The notes under the pieces were generated by a model, which saw only the letters and a list, made by a program, of their open reading frames with translations, ran no database searches and had not been told where the DNA came from. This document shows positions 28,407-38,835 of a stretch of 64,000 nt of DNA, one piece after another. Origin of the DNA: Rhodoplanes tepidamans. GTDB taxonomy: Bacteria > Pseudomonadota > Alphaproteobacteria > Rhizobiales > Xanthobacteraceae. Every line of letters starts with the position of its first letter. Within the stretch, counting starts at the first letter, position 1. Made by a program: the position numbers and the translations under genes. Location of the stretch: assembly GCF_030813915.1 (NCBI RefSeq), contig NZ_JAUSUJ010000031.1, forward strand, positions 1 through 64,000. Direction: 5' to 3'.

Positions 28407-29767
28407 CCCATCTGATCCGGACTGTCGCCGCGGCCGCGGTCGCGCTGGTCGTCGCCGTCCTGGCGCCGGCCGCGCAGGCCACCACGATCGAACGGGTGGT
28501 GACGCCCAAGGGCATCGAGGCCTGGCTGGTGCGCGAGCCCTCGGTGCCGATGATCGCCGTGCAGTTCGCCTTCCGGGGCGGCGCCGCCCAGGATCCGGCC
28601 GACCGCGCCGGCCTCGCCAATCTGGCCGCCTCGCTGCTCGACGAGGGCGCCGGCGATCTCGACGCCCGCGCCTTCCAGCAGCGGCTGGAGTCGAAGGCGA
28701 TCGAGTTCTCGATGTCGGCCTATCGGGACTTCCTGATGGGCTCGCTGCGCACCCTGACCGAGAACCGCGACGAGGCGGTCGCGCTGATGAAGATGGCGCT
28801 GACCGCGCCGCGCTTCGATCCCGAGGCGGTCGAGCGCATCCGCGCCGACATCCTCGCGGCGCTGCGCCGCGACGCCGTGCAGCCGAACGAGCTCGCCGGC
28901 CGCAAGTGGTGGGAGACGGCCTTCGCCGGCCACCCCTACGGCCGGGTGAACCGCGGCACCCTCGAGGACGTGCAGGCGATCACCATCCCGGACCTGAAGG
29001 GCTATGTCGGCCGCGTTCTGGCGCGCGACAACCTGAAGATCGGCATCGTCGGCAACATCGACGCGGCGGCCGCCGCGCGCCTGGTCGACGAGGCGTTCGG
29101 GTCGCTGCCCGCCAAGGCGCAGCTCGCGCCGGTGCCGCAGGCGACCCCGCAGGATCTCGGCCGCCGCGTGCAGGTCGAGGTCGACGTGCCGCAGTCGACC
29201 CTGATGCTCGGCGGCGTCGGCATCGCCCGCGCCGATCCGGACTTCATCCCGGCCTATGTGGTGAACCACATCCTCGGCGGCGGCTCGTTCTCGTCGCGGC
29301 TCTATCGCGAGGTGCGCGAGAGCCGCGGCCTCGCCTACGGCGTCTCCTCGTCGCTGGTGCCGCTGAAGAGCGCGGCGCTGTTCTTCGTCTCGACGGCGAC
29401 GCGGGCCGACCGGGTGAAGGAATCGATGGAGGTGATCGAGGCCGAGATCCGCCGCATGGCGGAGGAGGGCCCGACCGCCGAGGAGCTCGCCCAGGCGAAG
29501 TCGTTCCTCAAGGGCTCCTACGCGCTGTCCTTCGACACCTCGGGAAAGATCGCCAGCCAGCTGGTGCTGATCCAGATCGACGATCTCGGCATCGACTACA
29601 TCGACCGCCGCAACGGGCTGATCGAGGCGGTGACGCTGGACGACGCCCGGCGCGTGGCGAAGCGCCTGCTGTCCGGCAAGATGCTGGCGACCGTCGCCGG
29701 CCGCCCCGAGGCCGCGACCGCCGCCGCCCCGGCGCCCTCGCAGACGCCGCCCGTGAAGGCGCAGTAG
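28403..29767 (+). CDS. M16 family protein, non-catalytic partner
   Basis: 454 aa, starting at a GTG that overlaps the stop of the preceding M16 gene, with GGGGAGAAG upstream. It has a signal peptide (cut near AQA|TTIE). It keeps the C-terminal SSRLYREVRESRGLAYGVSS segment (Arg/Tyr pair used for substrate binding), but the HxxEH zinc site is absent: the matching position reads NLAASLLDEGAG. In two-gene M16 systems the catalytic and substrate-binding subunits form a heterodimer, which fits this translationally coupled pair. Confidence 0.92.
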   Translation: MTHLIRTVAAAAVALVVAVLAPAAQATTIERVVTPKGIEAWLVREPSVPMIAVQFAFRGGAAQDPADRAGLANLAASLLDEGAGDLDARAFQQRLESKAIEFSMSAYRDFLMGSLRTLTENRDEAVALMKMALTAPRFDPEAVERIRADILAALRRDAVQPNELAGRKWWETAFAGHPYGRVNRGTLEDVQAITIPDLKGYVGRVLARDNLKIGIVGNIDAAAAARLVDEAFGSLPAKAQLAPVPQATPQDLGRRVQVEVDVPQSTLMLGGVGIARADPDFIPAYVVNHILGGGSFSSRLYREVRESRGLAYGVSSSLVPLKSAALFFVSTATRADRVKESMEVIEAEIRRMAEEGPTAEELAQAKSFLKGSYALSFDTSGKIASQLVLIQIDDLGIDYIDRRNGLIEAVTLDDARRVAKRLLSGKMLATVAGRPEAATAAAPAPSQTPPVKAQ

Positions 29768-29779
29768 GGCGGGCGGCCG

Positions 29780-29901
29780 TCGTTCCGGGGCGCGGGCTGC
29801 AAGCCCGCGAGCCCGGAATCCATAGCCCCTGCACCGGTGGCTCACGAGAGACAGGGCGTATGGGTCCCGGGCTCGCGGCCTCCGGCCGCGCCCCGGGACG
29901 A
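29780..29901. repeat. Dispersed palindromic repeat (family A copy)
   Basis: Starts CGTTCCGGGGCGCGGGCT, contains CCGGAATCCATAGCCCC and GGTGGCTCACGAGAGACAGG and ends GCGCCCCGGGACGAC. It matches the copy at 436-581 in block order. Confidence 0.7.
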
Positions 29902-29965
29902 CGACGCCAAGTCTGACGACGCCAAGTCTCTTGACCGCGCCCGCGGTCTCGCCTTCAACGGCGGC

Positions 29966-30385
29966 ATGATCCGGGTCACCGACCATATCGAGATCGACGA
30001 GGCGGAGCTGGAGGAGAGCTTCGTGCGCGCCGGCGGCCCCGGCGGGCAGAACGTCAACAAGGTGGCGACCGCCGTGCAGCTGCGCTTCGACGTGCGCGGC
30101 TCGCCCTCGCTGCCCAACGACGTGGCGATCCGGCTGATGCGCATCGCCGGCAGCCGGCTGACCAACGACGGCGTCGTGGTGATCACGGCGCAGCGCTTCC
30201 GCACCCAGGAGCGCAACCGCGAGGACGCCCGCGAGCGCCTGCTCGAGATGATCCGCGAGGCGGCGGTCCGCCCGACGCCGCGGATCAAGACCCGCCCGAC
30301 GCTCGCCTCGAAGAAGCGCCGCGTCGAGGCGAAGAAGCGCCGCTCCACGGTGAAAAGCATGCGGCGGGGCGGGGCGGAGGAGTAG
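29966..30385 (+). CDS. arfB: Alternative ribosome-rescue factor ArfB
   Basis: 139 aa. The GGQ hydrolase motif lies in RAGGPGGQNVNK (near residue 25), and a basic tail (SKKRRVEAKKRRSTVKSMRR) follows the RF-like core. ArfB enters stalled ribosomes with the tail in the empty mRNA channel and releases the nascent chain. No codon-recognition domain is present, which separates it from prfB. Start ATG 29966 is chosen because upstream sequence is repeat DNA. Confidence 0.92.
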   Translation: MIRVTDHIEIDEAELEESFVRAGGPGGQNVNKVATAVQLRFDVRGSPSLPNDVAIRLMRIAGSRLTNDGVVVITAQRFRTQERNREDARERLLEMIREAAVRPTPRIKTRPTLASKKRRVEAKKRRSTVKSMRRGGAEE

Positions 30386-30415
30386 GGGGCAAGGCTCGTG
30401 TCCCGGACGCGGTCC

Positions 30416-30556
30416 GACCCTCTCCCCTCGCGGGAGAGGGTGCCGAGCGAAGCGAGGCGGGTGAGGGGGCCTCCCGCGAATTCAGGGATTGTGGGACGCC
30501 CCCTCACCCGTCTCGGACCTTCGGTCCGAGCCACCCTCTCCCGCGAGGGGAGAGGG
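30416..30556. repeat. Dispersed palindromic repeat (family B, complete copy)
   Basis: The ends ACCCTCTCCCCTCGCGGG (about 30417-30434) and CTCTCCCGCGAGGGGAGAGG (about 30536-30555) are self-complementary and complementary to each other. Between them GGGTGAGGGGGC faces GCCCCCTCACCC, with a GGACCTTCGGTCC hairpin inside. It lies between arfB and mutL. Other copies are at 32557-32579 (short), 45059-45197 and 62462-62628 (interrupted). Confidence 0.8.
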
Positions 30557-30616
30557 AAGACGCAGAACAGCCGTTCGCCCTATAATTCGCAGGTTCAGGA
30601 ACCCCCGAGTCGCTCC

Positions 30617-32536
<1,920 letters not shown>

Positions 32537-32620
32537 AGCGCGCCGGGCGGGCTCGACCCTCTCCCGCGAGGGGAGAGGGAAGCGGTGCCGCGCCGCGCCT
32601 TCGGGCCGGTCGATTTCGCC

Positions 32621-33538
32621 TCAGCGCGCGACCTCGCGGTAGACGGCGCGGATCTGATCGCGCAGCCAGGCGTGGGCGCGGTCGCGGTCGTGGCGGGCGT
32701 GCCAGACCATGCGGATGGCGAGAACGCCGACGTCGAGCGGCACCGGGCGGGTGGCGAGGCCGAAGGACCGGCGGAACACGTCGGCGGCGAGCTGGGTGAA
32801 CACGCCGATCATGTCGGTGCCGGCGAGCAGCTGCGGCACCGCCGTGAAGTTCGACACGGTGACGAGCGCGTGCCGCTGCAATCCGTGGCGGGCCAGCAGG
32901 TCGTCGAAGATCGCCGTGCGGGCGCCGGTGGCGCTGACCACGACATGCGGATAGGCGAGCACGCCGTCGATGTCGAAGCGGGCCCGGCGGCGCATCAGCG
33001 GATGGCCGCGCCGCAGCACGCAGTGCAGCGTCTCGTCGAGCAGGTGCTCGTGATGCAGATGCGGCGGCTCCCCGTCGATCCAGCCGATCGCGAGGTCGAT
33101 GCGGCCGTCGTCCAGCAGGTCGACGGCGTGCTGCCGGTCCGCCGTCGCCACGTGCAGGGCGGCCCGCGGCGCGAGGCGCTGCAGCCGGTCGAGCAGCGCC
33201 GGCACGATGGCGACGCTCTGGCGGTCCGGCGTGCTGATGCGGAACACGTCGGTCGCCTGCGCCGGATCGAAGGCGCAGCCCTCCGCCACGATCGCCGCGG
33301 CGAGCGCCATCACGTCGCGCAGCGGCCCGCGCAGCGCCTCGGCGCGCGGCGTCGGAACCAGGCCGTCCGCCCCGCGCACCAGGAGATCGTCGCCGAGCGC
33401 CGCGCGCAGCCGCGCCAGCGCGTTGGAGACGGCCGGCTGCGAGCGGCCGAGCGCCTCGCCGGCGCGGGTGACGCTGCGCTCGGCGAGCAGCGTGTCGAGC
33501 ACGCGCAGCAGATTGAGGTCGAAATCGGCGCGGGCCAT
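32621..33538 (-). CDS. LysR family transcriptional regulator
   Basis: 305 aa. N-terminal winged helix (LNLLRVLDTLLAERSVTRAG...SQPAVSNALARLR) and a C-terminal effector-binding domain of the NodD/NahR-like type (FRISTPDRQSVAIVPALL, DLAIGWIDGEP). ATG 33538. It diverges from the hydrolase gene at 33671 across a 132-bp gap that holds a T-N11-A palindrome (33552-33566), so it probably controls itself and the hydrolase-TctC pair. The inducer is unknown. Confidence 0.92.
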   Translation of the reverse strand: MARADFDLNLLRVLDTLLAERSVTRAGEALGRSQPAVSNALARLRAALGDDLLVRGADGLVPTPRAEALRGPLRDVMALAAAIVAEGCAFDPAQATDVFRISTPDRQSVAIVPALLDRLQRLAPRAALHVATADRQHAVDLLDDGRIDLAIGWIDGEPPHLHHEHLLDETLHCVLRRGHPLMRRRARFDIDGVLAYPHVVVSATGARTAIFDDLLARHGLQRHALVTVSNFTAVPQLLAGTDMIGVFTQLAADVFRRSFGLATRPVPLDVGVLAIRMVWHARHDRDRAHAWLRDQIRAVYREVAR

Positions 33539-33551
33539 GGGGCGGAACCGT

Positions 33552-33566
33552 ATTCATCCGATGAAT
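33552..33566. promoter_or_regulatory. LysR-type operator palindrome
   Basis: ATTCATCCGATGAAT is a perfect 15-bp palindrome (7-bp arms, one central base) of the T-N11-A form recognised by LysR regulators. It starts 14 bp in front of the LysR start codon and lies 105 bp before the divergent hydrolase gene. Confidence 0.7.
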
Positions 33567-33670
33567 GCCGGCGATTGATAGGATCGATTTCACAAATGCG
33601 CAACCCGCCCCTAGAGTCGCGCCCTCCACCGGCGCCGGCTCCGGCGCGTCCGATCCCCCGGGAGTTCCGC

Positions 33671-34678
33671 ATGACCGCTCCGCTCGCGCCGACCCGTCGC
33701 GCCGTGCTCGGATCCGCGGCCGCCGCCGCCGCGGCGGCGACGGCCGGCCTCGGCCTGCCGCGCGCCGGCGCCGCCGTGCCGCCGGCCGGGCAGCAGGCGC
33801 CCGGCTTCTACCGCTACACCGTCGGCAGCGTGCAGGTGACGGTGGTCAACGACGGCGTCAGCCGCATGCCGGTCGGCGACGGCTTCGTGCTCAACGCGAG
33901 CAAGGCCGACGTGCAGGCGGCGCTGAGCGCGGCCTACATGGATCCGGCCTTCTATGCCGGCCCCTACAATCCGATCGTGATCAACACCGGGGCGAAGCTG
34001 GTGCTGGTCGACACCGGCACGGGCGAGGCGGCTTTCACGGCGAGCAAGGGGCTGAACGGCCGCTTCCTGCAGAACCTCGCCGCGGCCGGCATCGCGCCCG
34101 CGCAGATCGACGCCGTGGTGCTGACCCACTATCACGGCGACCACATCAACGGGCTGCTGCGCGCCGACGGCAGCGTGGCGTTCCCCAATGCCGAGGTGCT
34201 GGCGCCGGCGCGCGAGCACGCCTTCTGGACCGACGAGGCCGAGACGAGCCGGGCGACGAATCCGCGCGTGCCGGACGGCGCCAGGAACGTCCGCCGGGTG
34301 CTCGGCGGCGAGGTGGCGAAGCGCCTGCGCACCTACGACTGGGACAAGGAGGTGCTGCCCGGGCTCACCGCGGTCGGCACCCCGGGCCACACGCCCGGCC
34401 ACACCTCGCTGGTGCTCGCCTCCGGCGGCAAGCATGTCTACATCCAGGGCGACGTCACCCACGCGCCGGTCCTGTTCGCCCGCAATCCCGGCTGGCATTT
34501 CATGCTCGACGTCGACCCGATCGCCGCCGAGGCGACGCGCCGCAGGGTCTACGACATGCTGGTGGCCGAGCGCATGCTCGTGCAGGGCTTCCACTATCCG
34601 TTCCCGGCGCTCGCCCATGTCGCGCGCAGCGGCACCGGCTATCGCGAGGAGCTGGTCCCGTGGAGCACGGCGCTCTGA
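33671..34678 (+). CDS. Tat-exported metallo-beta-lactamase-fold hydrolase
   Basis: 335 aa. The N terminus carries a twin-arginine signal (PTRRAVLGSAAAAAAAATAG, cut near GAA). The catalytic domain has THYHGDHING (HxHxDH, near residue 152) and later zinc-ligand blocks TPGHTPGHTS and QGDVTH. Export folded by Tat is usual for periplasmic metalloenzymes. GGGAG precedes ATG 33671. It is followed after 59 bp by a TctC binding protein. The substrate is unknown; lactone, sulfate-ester or thiolester hydrolysis are all possible for this fold. Confidence 0.9.
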   Translation: MTAPLAPTRRAVLGSAAAAAAAATAGLGLPRAGAAVPPAGQQAPGFYRYTVGSVQVTVVNDGVSRMPVGDGFVLNASKADVQAALSAAYMDPAFYAGPYNPIVINTGAKLVLVDTGTGEAAFTASKGLNGRFLQNLAAAGIAPAQIDAVVLTHYHGDHINGLLRADGSVAFPNAEVLAPAREHAFWTDEAETSRATNPRVPDGARNVRRVLGGEVAKRLRTYDWDKEVLPGLTAVGTPGHTPGHTSLVLASGGKHVYIQGDVTHAPVLFARNPGWHFMLDVDPIAAEATRRRVYDMLVAERMLVQGFHYPFPALAHVARSGTGYREELVPWSTAL

Positions 34679-34737
34679 TCCCTCGCGACCCTTCGCCCCG
34701 ACACCCACGCACCGCGACCTTCGCAACGGAGCTTCGC

Positions 34738-35727
34738 ATGAGACGATCCTTCCCCTCGGCCGTGATGGCGCTCGCCGGGCTGGCGCTCGCCTGGACCGGC
34801 TCGCCGGCGGCGGCGCAGGACTGGCCGACCCGGCCCGTCACCCTGATCGTGCCGTTCCTGGCCGGCGGGCCGATCGACGTGATCGCCCGCGTGCAGGCCC
34901 AGAAGCTCGGCGAGATCCTCGGCCAGACCGTGATCGTCGAGAATGTCGGCGGCGGCGGCGGCGCGCTCGGCGCCCAGCGCATCGCCCGCGGCACGCCGGA
35001 CGGCTACATCTTCGTGATGGGGAATGTCGGCACCCACGCCTATCACCCGACCCTGTATGCCAAGCCGCTCTACGATCCGGTGGCCGACTTCGCGCCGGTG
35101 GGGCTGACCACCGAGTCGCCGCGCCTGCTGGTCGCCCGGCCGACCCTGCCGGTCGCCGACCTGAAGGGCTTCGTCGCCTTCGCCAAGGCCAACCACGCGA
35201 CCATGAGCTTCGGCTCCGGCGGCCTCGGCTCGGCCACCCACGTGCCGTGCCTGCTGGTCAACCAGGCGATGGGCGTGACGGTGACGCACGTGCCGTATCG
35301 CGGCGCGGCGCCCGCCATGCAGGACGTGATCGGCGGCCGCACCGACTACATGTGCGACTCGATCCAGACCGCGGTGCCGCAGGTGAAGCAGAACAACGTC
35401 AAGGCGCTCGCCGTGCTCTCGGCGGTCCGCTCGCCGCTGCTGCCCGAGGTGCCGACCGCCGCCGAGGCCGGCCTGCCGGGCGTCGAGGCCGACACCTGGA
35501 ACGCCGTCTTCCTGCCCAAGGGCACGCCCGAGCCGATCGTCAGGAAGCTCGTCGCCGCCGTGAACCAGACGCTCGACGACCCGACCGTGAGGAAACGCCT
35601 CGACGAGCTCGGCCTCGCCATCGTGCCGCCGGAGCGGCGCGGGCCCGACTATCTCGCCACCTTCGTGAAGTCCGAGATCGCCCGCTGGGCCCCCGCCATC
35701 CAGGCGGCCGGGCTGAAGGTGGAGTAG
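34738..35727 (+). CDS. Tripartite tricarboxylate transporter substrate-binding protein (Bug/TctC family)
   Basis: 329 aa periplasmic solute receptor: signal peptide to about AAAQ, then DWPTRPVTLIVPFLAGGPID at the mature N terminus, GGGGGALGAQRIARGTPDGY, VPYRGAAPAMQDVIGGRTDY and the ending AAGLKVE. All are Bug-family marks. No TctA/TctB membrane genes lie near, so this is one of the orphan receptors common in proteobacteria. It shares an operon with the beta-lactamase-fold hydrolase and may bind that enzyme's substrate or product. Confidence 0.93.
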   Translation: MRRSFPSAVMALAGLALAWTGSPAAAQDWPTRPVTLIVPFLAGGPIDVIARVQAQKLGEILGQTVIVENVGGGGGALGAQRIARGTPDGYIFVMGNVGTHAYHPTLYAKPLYDPVADFAPVGLTTESPRLLVARPTLPVADLKGFVAFAKANHATMSFGSGGLGSATHVPCLLVNQAMGVTVTHVPYRGAAPAMQDVIGGRTDYMCDSIQTAVPQVKQNNVKALAVLSAVRSPLLPEVPTAAEAGLPGVEADTWNAVFLPKGTPEPIVRKLVAAVNQTLDDPTVRKRLDELGLAIVPPERRGPDYLATFVKSEIARWAPAIQAAGLKVE

Positions 35728-35784
35728 GGGCTCGCCGTCACGCCGCGGTTCGGGGCGGCCCGACAGCCGCCCCGACCCGCGTCC

Positions 35785-36420
35785 TCACAGCCCCTGGCGG
35801 GCGCCGTTCAGGAACAGCGCCCAGGCCTTCTCGAAATAGGCGTTCTGGGCGCGGGTCGAGGCATAGGTCGCCTTGCCCAGCATCGCATCGACGGTCGGCC
35901 CGATCGCGATGCAGTTCAGCAGGTGCGCGGCGAGGAACCGGACGTCGCCGGGGCCGAGCACCCCGGCCGCCTGCGCCTCCTCGATCAGCGCGAGCAGGCG
36001 GTCCATGATCGGATCGTGCGGATTGTCGGCCACGGCCTGGCCGACCACCAGCGCCTCGCTCAGGGCGATGCGCTGGAAGGCGATCAGCGTCGGGTCGAGA
36101 TTGACGGTCAGGAGCCATCGCGCGGCGCCGCGCAGGCGCGCCAGCACGTCGCCGGTCTGCGCCGCCATGGTCGCCTGGAAGTGCGCCTGCGTCTGCCTGC
36201 GGGCGTGCTCGACCACCCCGGCGAAGAGCGCCAGCTTGGACGGAAAGCGGCGGTAGACCGTGTCCTTGCCGACGCCGCAGGCGGCGACGACCTGCTCGAC
36301 CGAGGTCGCGGCATAGCCCTGCTCCGCGAACAGCCGTGACGCGGTCTCGATGATGCGGAGCGACTTCGCCTCGCCGGCGGCCTTCGACGGCCGCCCGGTG
36401 TTCCGCGCCTTCTGAGTCAT
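35785..36420 (-). CDS. TetR family transcriptional regulator
   Basis: 211 aa. N-terminal helix-turn-helix (IIETASRLFAEQGYAATSVE, then GVGKDTVYRRFPSKLALFAG) and a helical ligand domain with a TetR_C-type ending. Start ATG 36420 (MTQKARNTGRPSK). It diverges from the TonB receptor gene across 215 bp, so it is the likely repressor of the iron-uptake genes, in addition to any iron regulator. Confidence 0.9.
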   Translation of the reverse strand: MTQKARNTGRPSKAAGEAKSLRIIETASRLFAEQGYAATSVEQVVAACGVGKDTVYRRFPSKLALFAGVVEHARRQTQAHFQATMAAQTGDVLARLRGAARWLLTVNLDPTLIAFQRIALSEALVVGQAVADNPHDPIMDRLLALIEEAQAAGVLGPGDVRFLAAHLLNCIAIGPTVDAMLGKATYASTRAQNAYFEKAWALFLNGARQGL

Positions 36421-36522
36421 GGATCGGTCCTGCGCGCGATGTCGCGGTTCGCGTCTCGTTCGCTCGGGCTCGTTCCCTGAACGCAGCATGCTCGTCAAGT
36501 CCCGTCTGCCGAAACATTTCTC

Positions 36523-36586
36523 GAATTATTCCAATTACATGTTTGCGCCGAGGATGGCAATGCGTCTGGACAGGACGGTCCCGTCC
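36523..36586. promoter_or_regulatory. Candidate control sites before the TonB receptor gene
   Basis: Two motifs lie in the divergent gap. CGAATTATTCC (core GAATTATTC, 36523-36531) fits the GAA-N3-TTC core of the Irr/ICE iron-control box, with about half of the flanking consensus. GGACGGTCCCGTCC (36573-36586) is a palindrome with two mismatched centre bases and could be the TetR operator. Both assignments are inference. Confidence 0.35.
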
Positions 36587-36635
36587 CGTTTATTCGTCGT
36601 CGCTGTCGGGAACGACGGCACTGGCGGGGGGCGGG

Positions 36636-38792
36636 ATGACGATCGATCGTGCATTCGTTGTGTGTGCGGCGCTGGCGGCGACGACGGCCGGCCTCGCGGA
36701 GGCGAAGGCCCAGGACGCCGCCGCCGAGGCGACGCTCTCGCCGATCGTCGTCAACGCCGACGCCACCCGCGACAGCACGCGGGACAGCTACCTCGACAAG
36801 AGCACCACGACCGCGACCAAGACCGACACGCCGGTCGTCGAGACGCCGCAGTCGATCTCGACGGTGACGCGCCGGCAGATCGACGACCAGAACGCGCAGA
36901 CCGTCGGCAACGCGCTGCGCTACACGTCGGGGGTGCTGTCCGACGCCGACACCAACGCGCGCTACGACAGCGTGTTCATCCGCGGCTTCGGCGGCTTCGG
37001 GACCTCGACCAACTACGTCAGCTTCCTCGACGGCCTGAAGCTGCCGCGCGGCCAGGCGTTCGCCAACACGGCGATCGACCCGTTCCTGCTCGACCGCGTC
37101 GAGGTGCTGAAAGGGCCGTCGGCGCTGCTCTACGGCCAGACGAGCCCGGGCGGTCTGGTCAATCAGATCAGCCGGATGCCGAGCGCGACGCCCTACAACG
37201 AGGTCCGGCTCGAAGGCGGCTCGCACGGGCGCATCCAGTCGGGGGTGACGAGCCAGGGCGCGATCGACAAGGAGGGGCACTGGCTCTACAGCATGACGGC
37301 GATCGGCCGGTCGTCCGGCACGCGCTACGACGACGTGGACGAGAAGCGCATCGCCGTCGCGCCGGCCCTGACCTGGACGCCGGACGCCGACACCCGGCTG
37401 ACGATCCTGAGCTACTATCAGCGCGATCCGAAGGGCGGCTACTTCAACTCGCTCTATCCGACGTTCCTGGCGCCAGCCCAGTACCGGCCGTTCCTCAACT
37501 CCAGGCTCAATGTCGGCGACCCGGGATTCGACGCCTTCGAGCGCGAGCAGTACGGCATCGGCTATCAGTTCGATCATCGCTTCAACAACGTCGTCAGCCT
37601 GCATTCGGCGCTGCGCTATTCGCATGTCGACATCGACATGCAGTCGCTGCAGATGAACGGTGCGCTCTCGTCGACCGGCATCCTGCCGCGCTGGGCGGTG
37701 CGGTCCATCGAGGCGGTGGACGGGGTGTCGACCGACAATCGCCTGCAGTTCGACGTCGCCACCGGGCCCGTGACGCACAAGATCCTGACCGGCGTCGACT
37801 ATCAGAACAGCAGCAGCAGCTGGATCTACAAGCTCGGGGCGGCGACCTCGCTCGACGTCACCAATCCGCTCTACTATCAGCCGGTCGGGTCGCTCGCGAC
37901 CTATATCGACAGCGACCAGAGGCTGAGCCAGACCGGAGTCTACGTCCAGGACCAGATCAGCCTCGGCGGGTGGCGGGCGACCCTCGGCGTCCGCCACGAC
38001 TGGACCTCGCAGAGCACCGACAACCGCCTCGCCGCCACCACCAGCGACCAGTCGGCCGACAAGACGACCTACCGGGCCGGTCTCCTGTATCTGTTCGACA
38101 ACGGCATCGCGCCCTATGCGAGCTACTCGACCTCGTTCGAGCCGGTGGTCGGCGTCGGCGTCGACGGGTCGCCCTTCGTGCCGACGACGGGCGAGCAATA
38201 CGAGGCCGGCGTCAAGTATCAGCCCGCCGCGCTCCCGATCCTGCTGACCGCCGCGGCCTTCGACATCCGCCAGAAGAACGTGCTGACGCCGTCCGCGGTG
38301 TCCGGCTTCAACGTCCAGCAGGGCGAGATCCGCTCGCAGGGCGTCGAGCTCGAGGCGCGCGGCAACGTGACCGACAGTGTCGAGCTGATCGGCGCGCTGA
38401 CGCTCCTCGACACGCGGGTGACGGAATCGTCCACCGCGAGCGTGATCGGCAATCGTCCGCAGGCGGTGCCCGACTATTTCGGCTCGATCTGGATGAACTA
38501 CACGATCAAGTGGGGCGCGCTGAGCGGCCTCACGCTGGGCGGTGGCGTCCGCCGTGTCGGCCCGACCTTCGCCGACGACGCCAACACGATCGAGAACCCC
38601 GGCTACACGGTCGTCGACGCGGCACTGCGATACGATCTGACGAATCTCAGGCCGGAGCTGAAGGGGGCGGAGCTCACGCTCAACGTCACCAACCTGCTCG
38701 ACAAGGAGTACTATTCGAGCTGCTCGTCGAACTACTACTGCCAGTTCGCGAACCGCCGGCTGATCCTCGCCGGGCTGCGCTACCGATGGTGA
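36636..38792 (+). CDS. TonB-dependent siderophore receptor
   Basis: 718 aa outer-membrane receptor. Signal peptide to about AKAQ; a plug domain with TPVVETPQSISTVTRRQI, RYTSGVLSDAD, VFIRGFGG and KGPSALLYGQTSPGGLVNQI; and a 22-strand barrel ending in FANRRLILAGLRYRW with the expected C-terminal aromatic residue. Ferric-siderophore receptors of the FhuA/FoxA type share these blocks. GGGGGGCGGG precedes ATG 36636. The next genes encode a PepSY membrane protein and a mini membrane protein, a common uptake arrangement. Confidence 0.95.
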   Translation: MTIDRAFVVCAALAATTAGLAEAKAQDAAAEATLSPIVVNADATRDSTRDSYLDKSTTTATKTDTPVVETPQSISTVTRRQIDDQNAQTVGNALRYTSGVLSDADTNARYDSVFIRGFGGFGTSTNYVSFLDGLKLPRGQAFANTAIDPFLLDRVEVLKGPSALLYGQTSPGGLVNQISRMPSATPYNEVRLEGGSHGRIQSGVTSQGAIDKEGHWLYSMTAIGRSSGTRYDDVDEKRIAVAPALTWTPDADTRLTILSYYQRDPKGGYFNSLYPTFLAPAQYRPFLNSRLNVGDPGFDAFEREQYGIGYQFDHRFNNVVSLHSALRYSHVDIDMQSLQMNGALSSTGILPRWAVRSIEAVDGVSTDNRLQFDVATGPVTHKILTGVDYQNSSSSWIYKLGAATSLDVTNPLYYQPVGSLATYIDSDQRLSQTGVYVQDQISLGGWRATLGVRHDWTSQSTDNRLAATTSDQSADKTTYRAGLLYLFDNGIAPYASYSTSFEPVVGVGVDGSPFVPTTGEQYEAGVKYQPAALPILLTAAAFDIRQKNVLTPSAVSGFNVQQGEIRSQGVELEARGNVTDSVELIGALTLLDTRVTESSTASVIGNRPQAVPDYFGSIWMNYTIKWGALSGLTLGGGVRRVGPTFADDANTIENPGYTVVDAALRYDLTNLRPELKGAELTLNVTNLLDKEYYSSCSSNYYCQFANRRLILAGLRYRW

Positions 38793-38835
38793 GGACGCGC
38801 CGGGAGCGGTGCGGCCGCCGACCGGAGCGGCCGCG

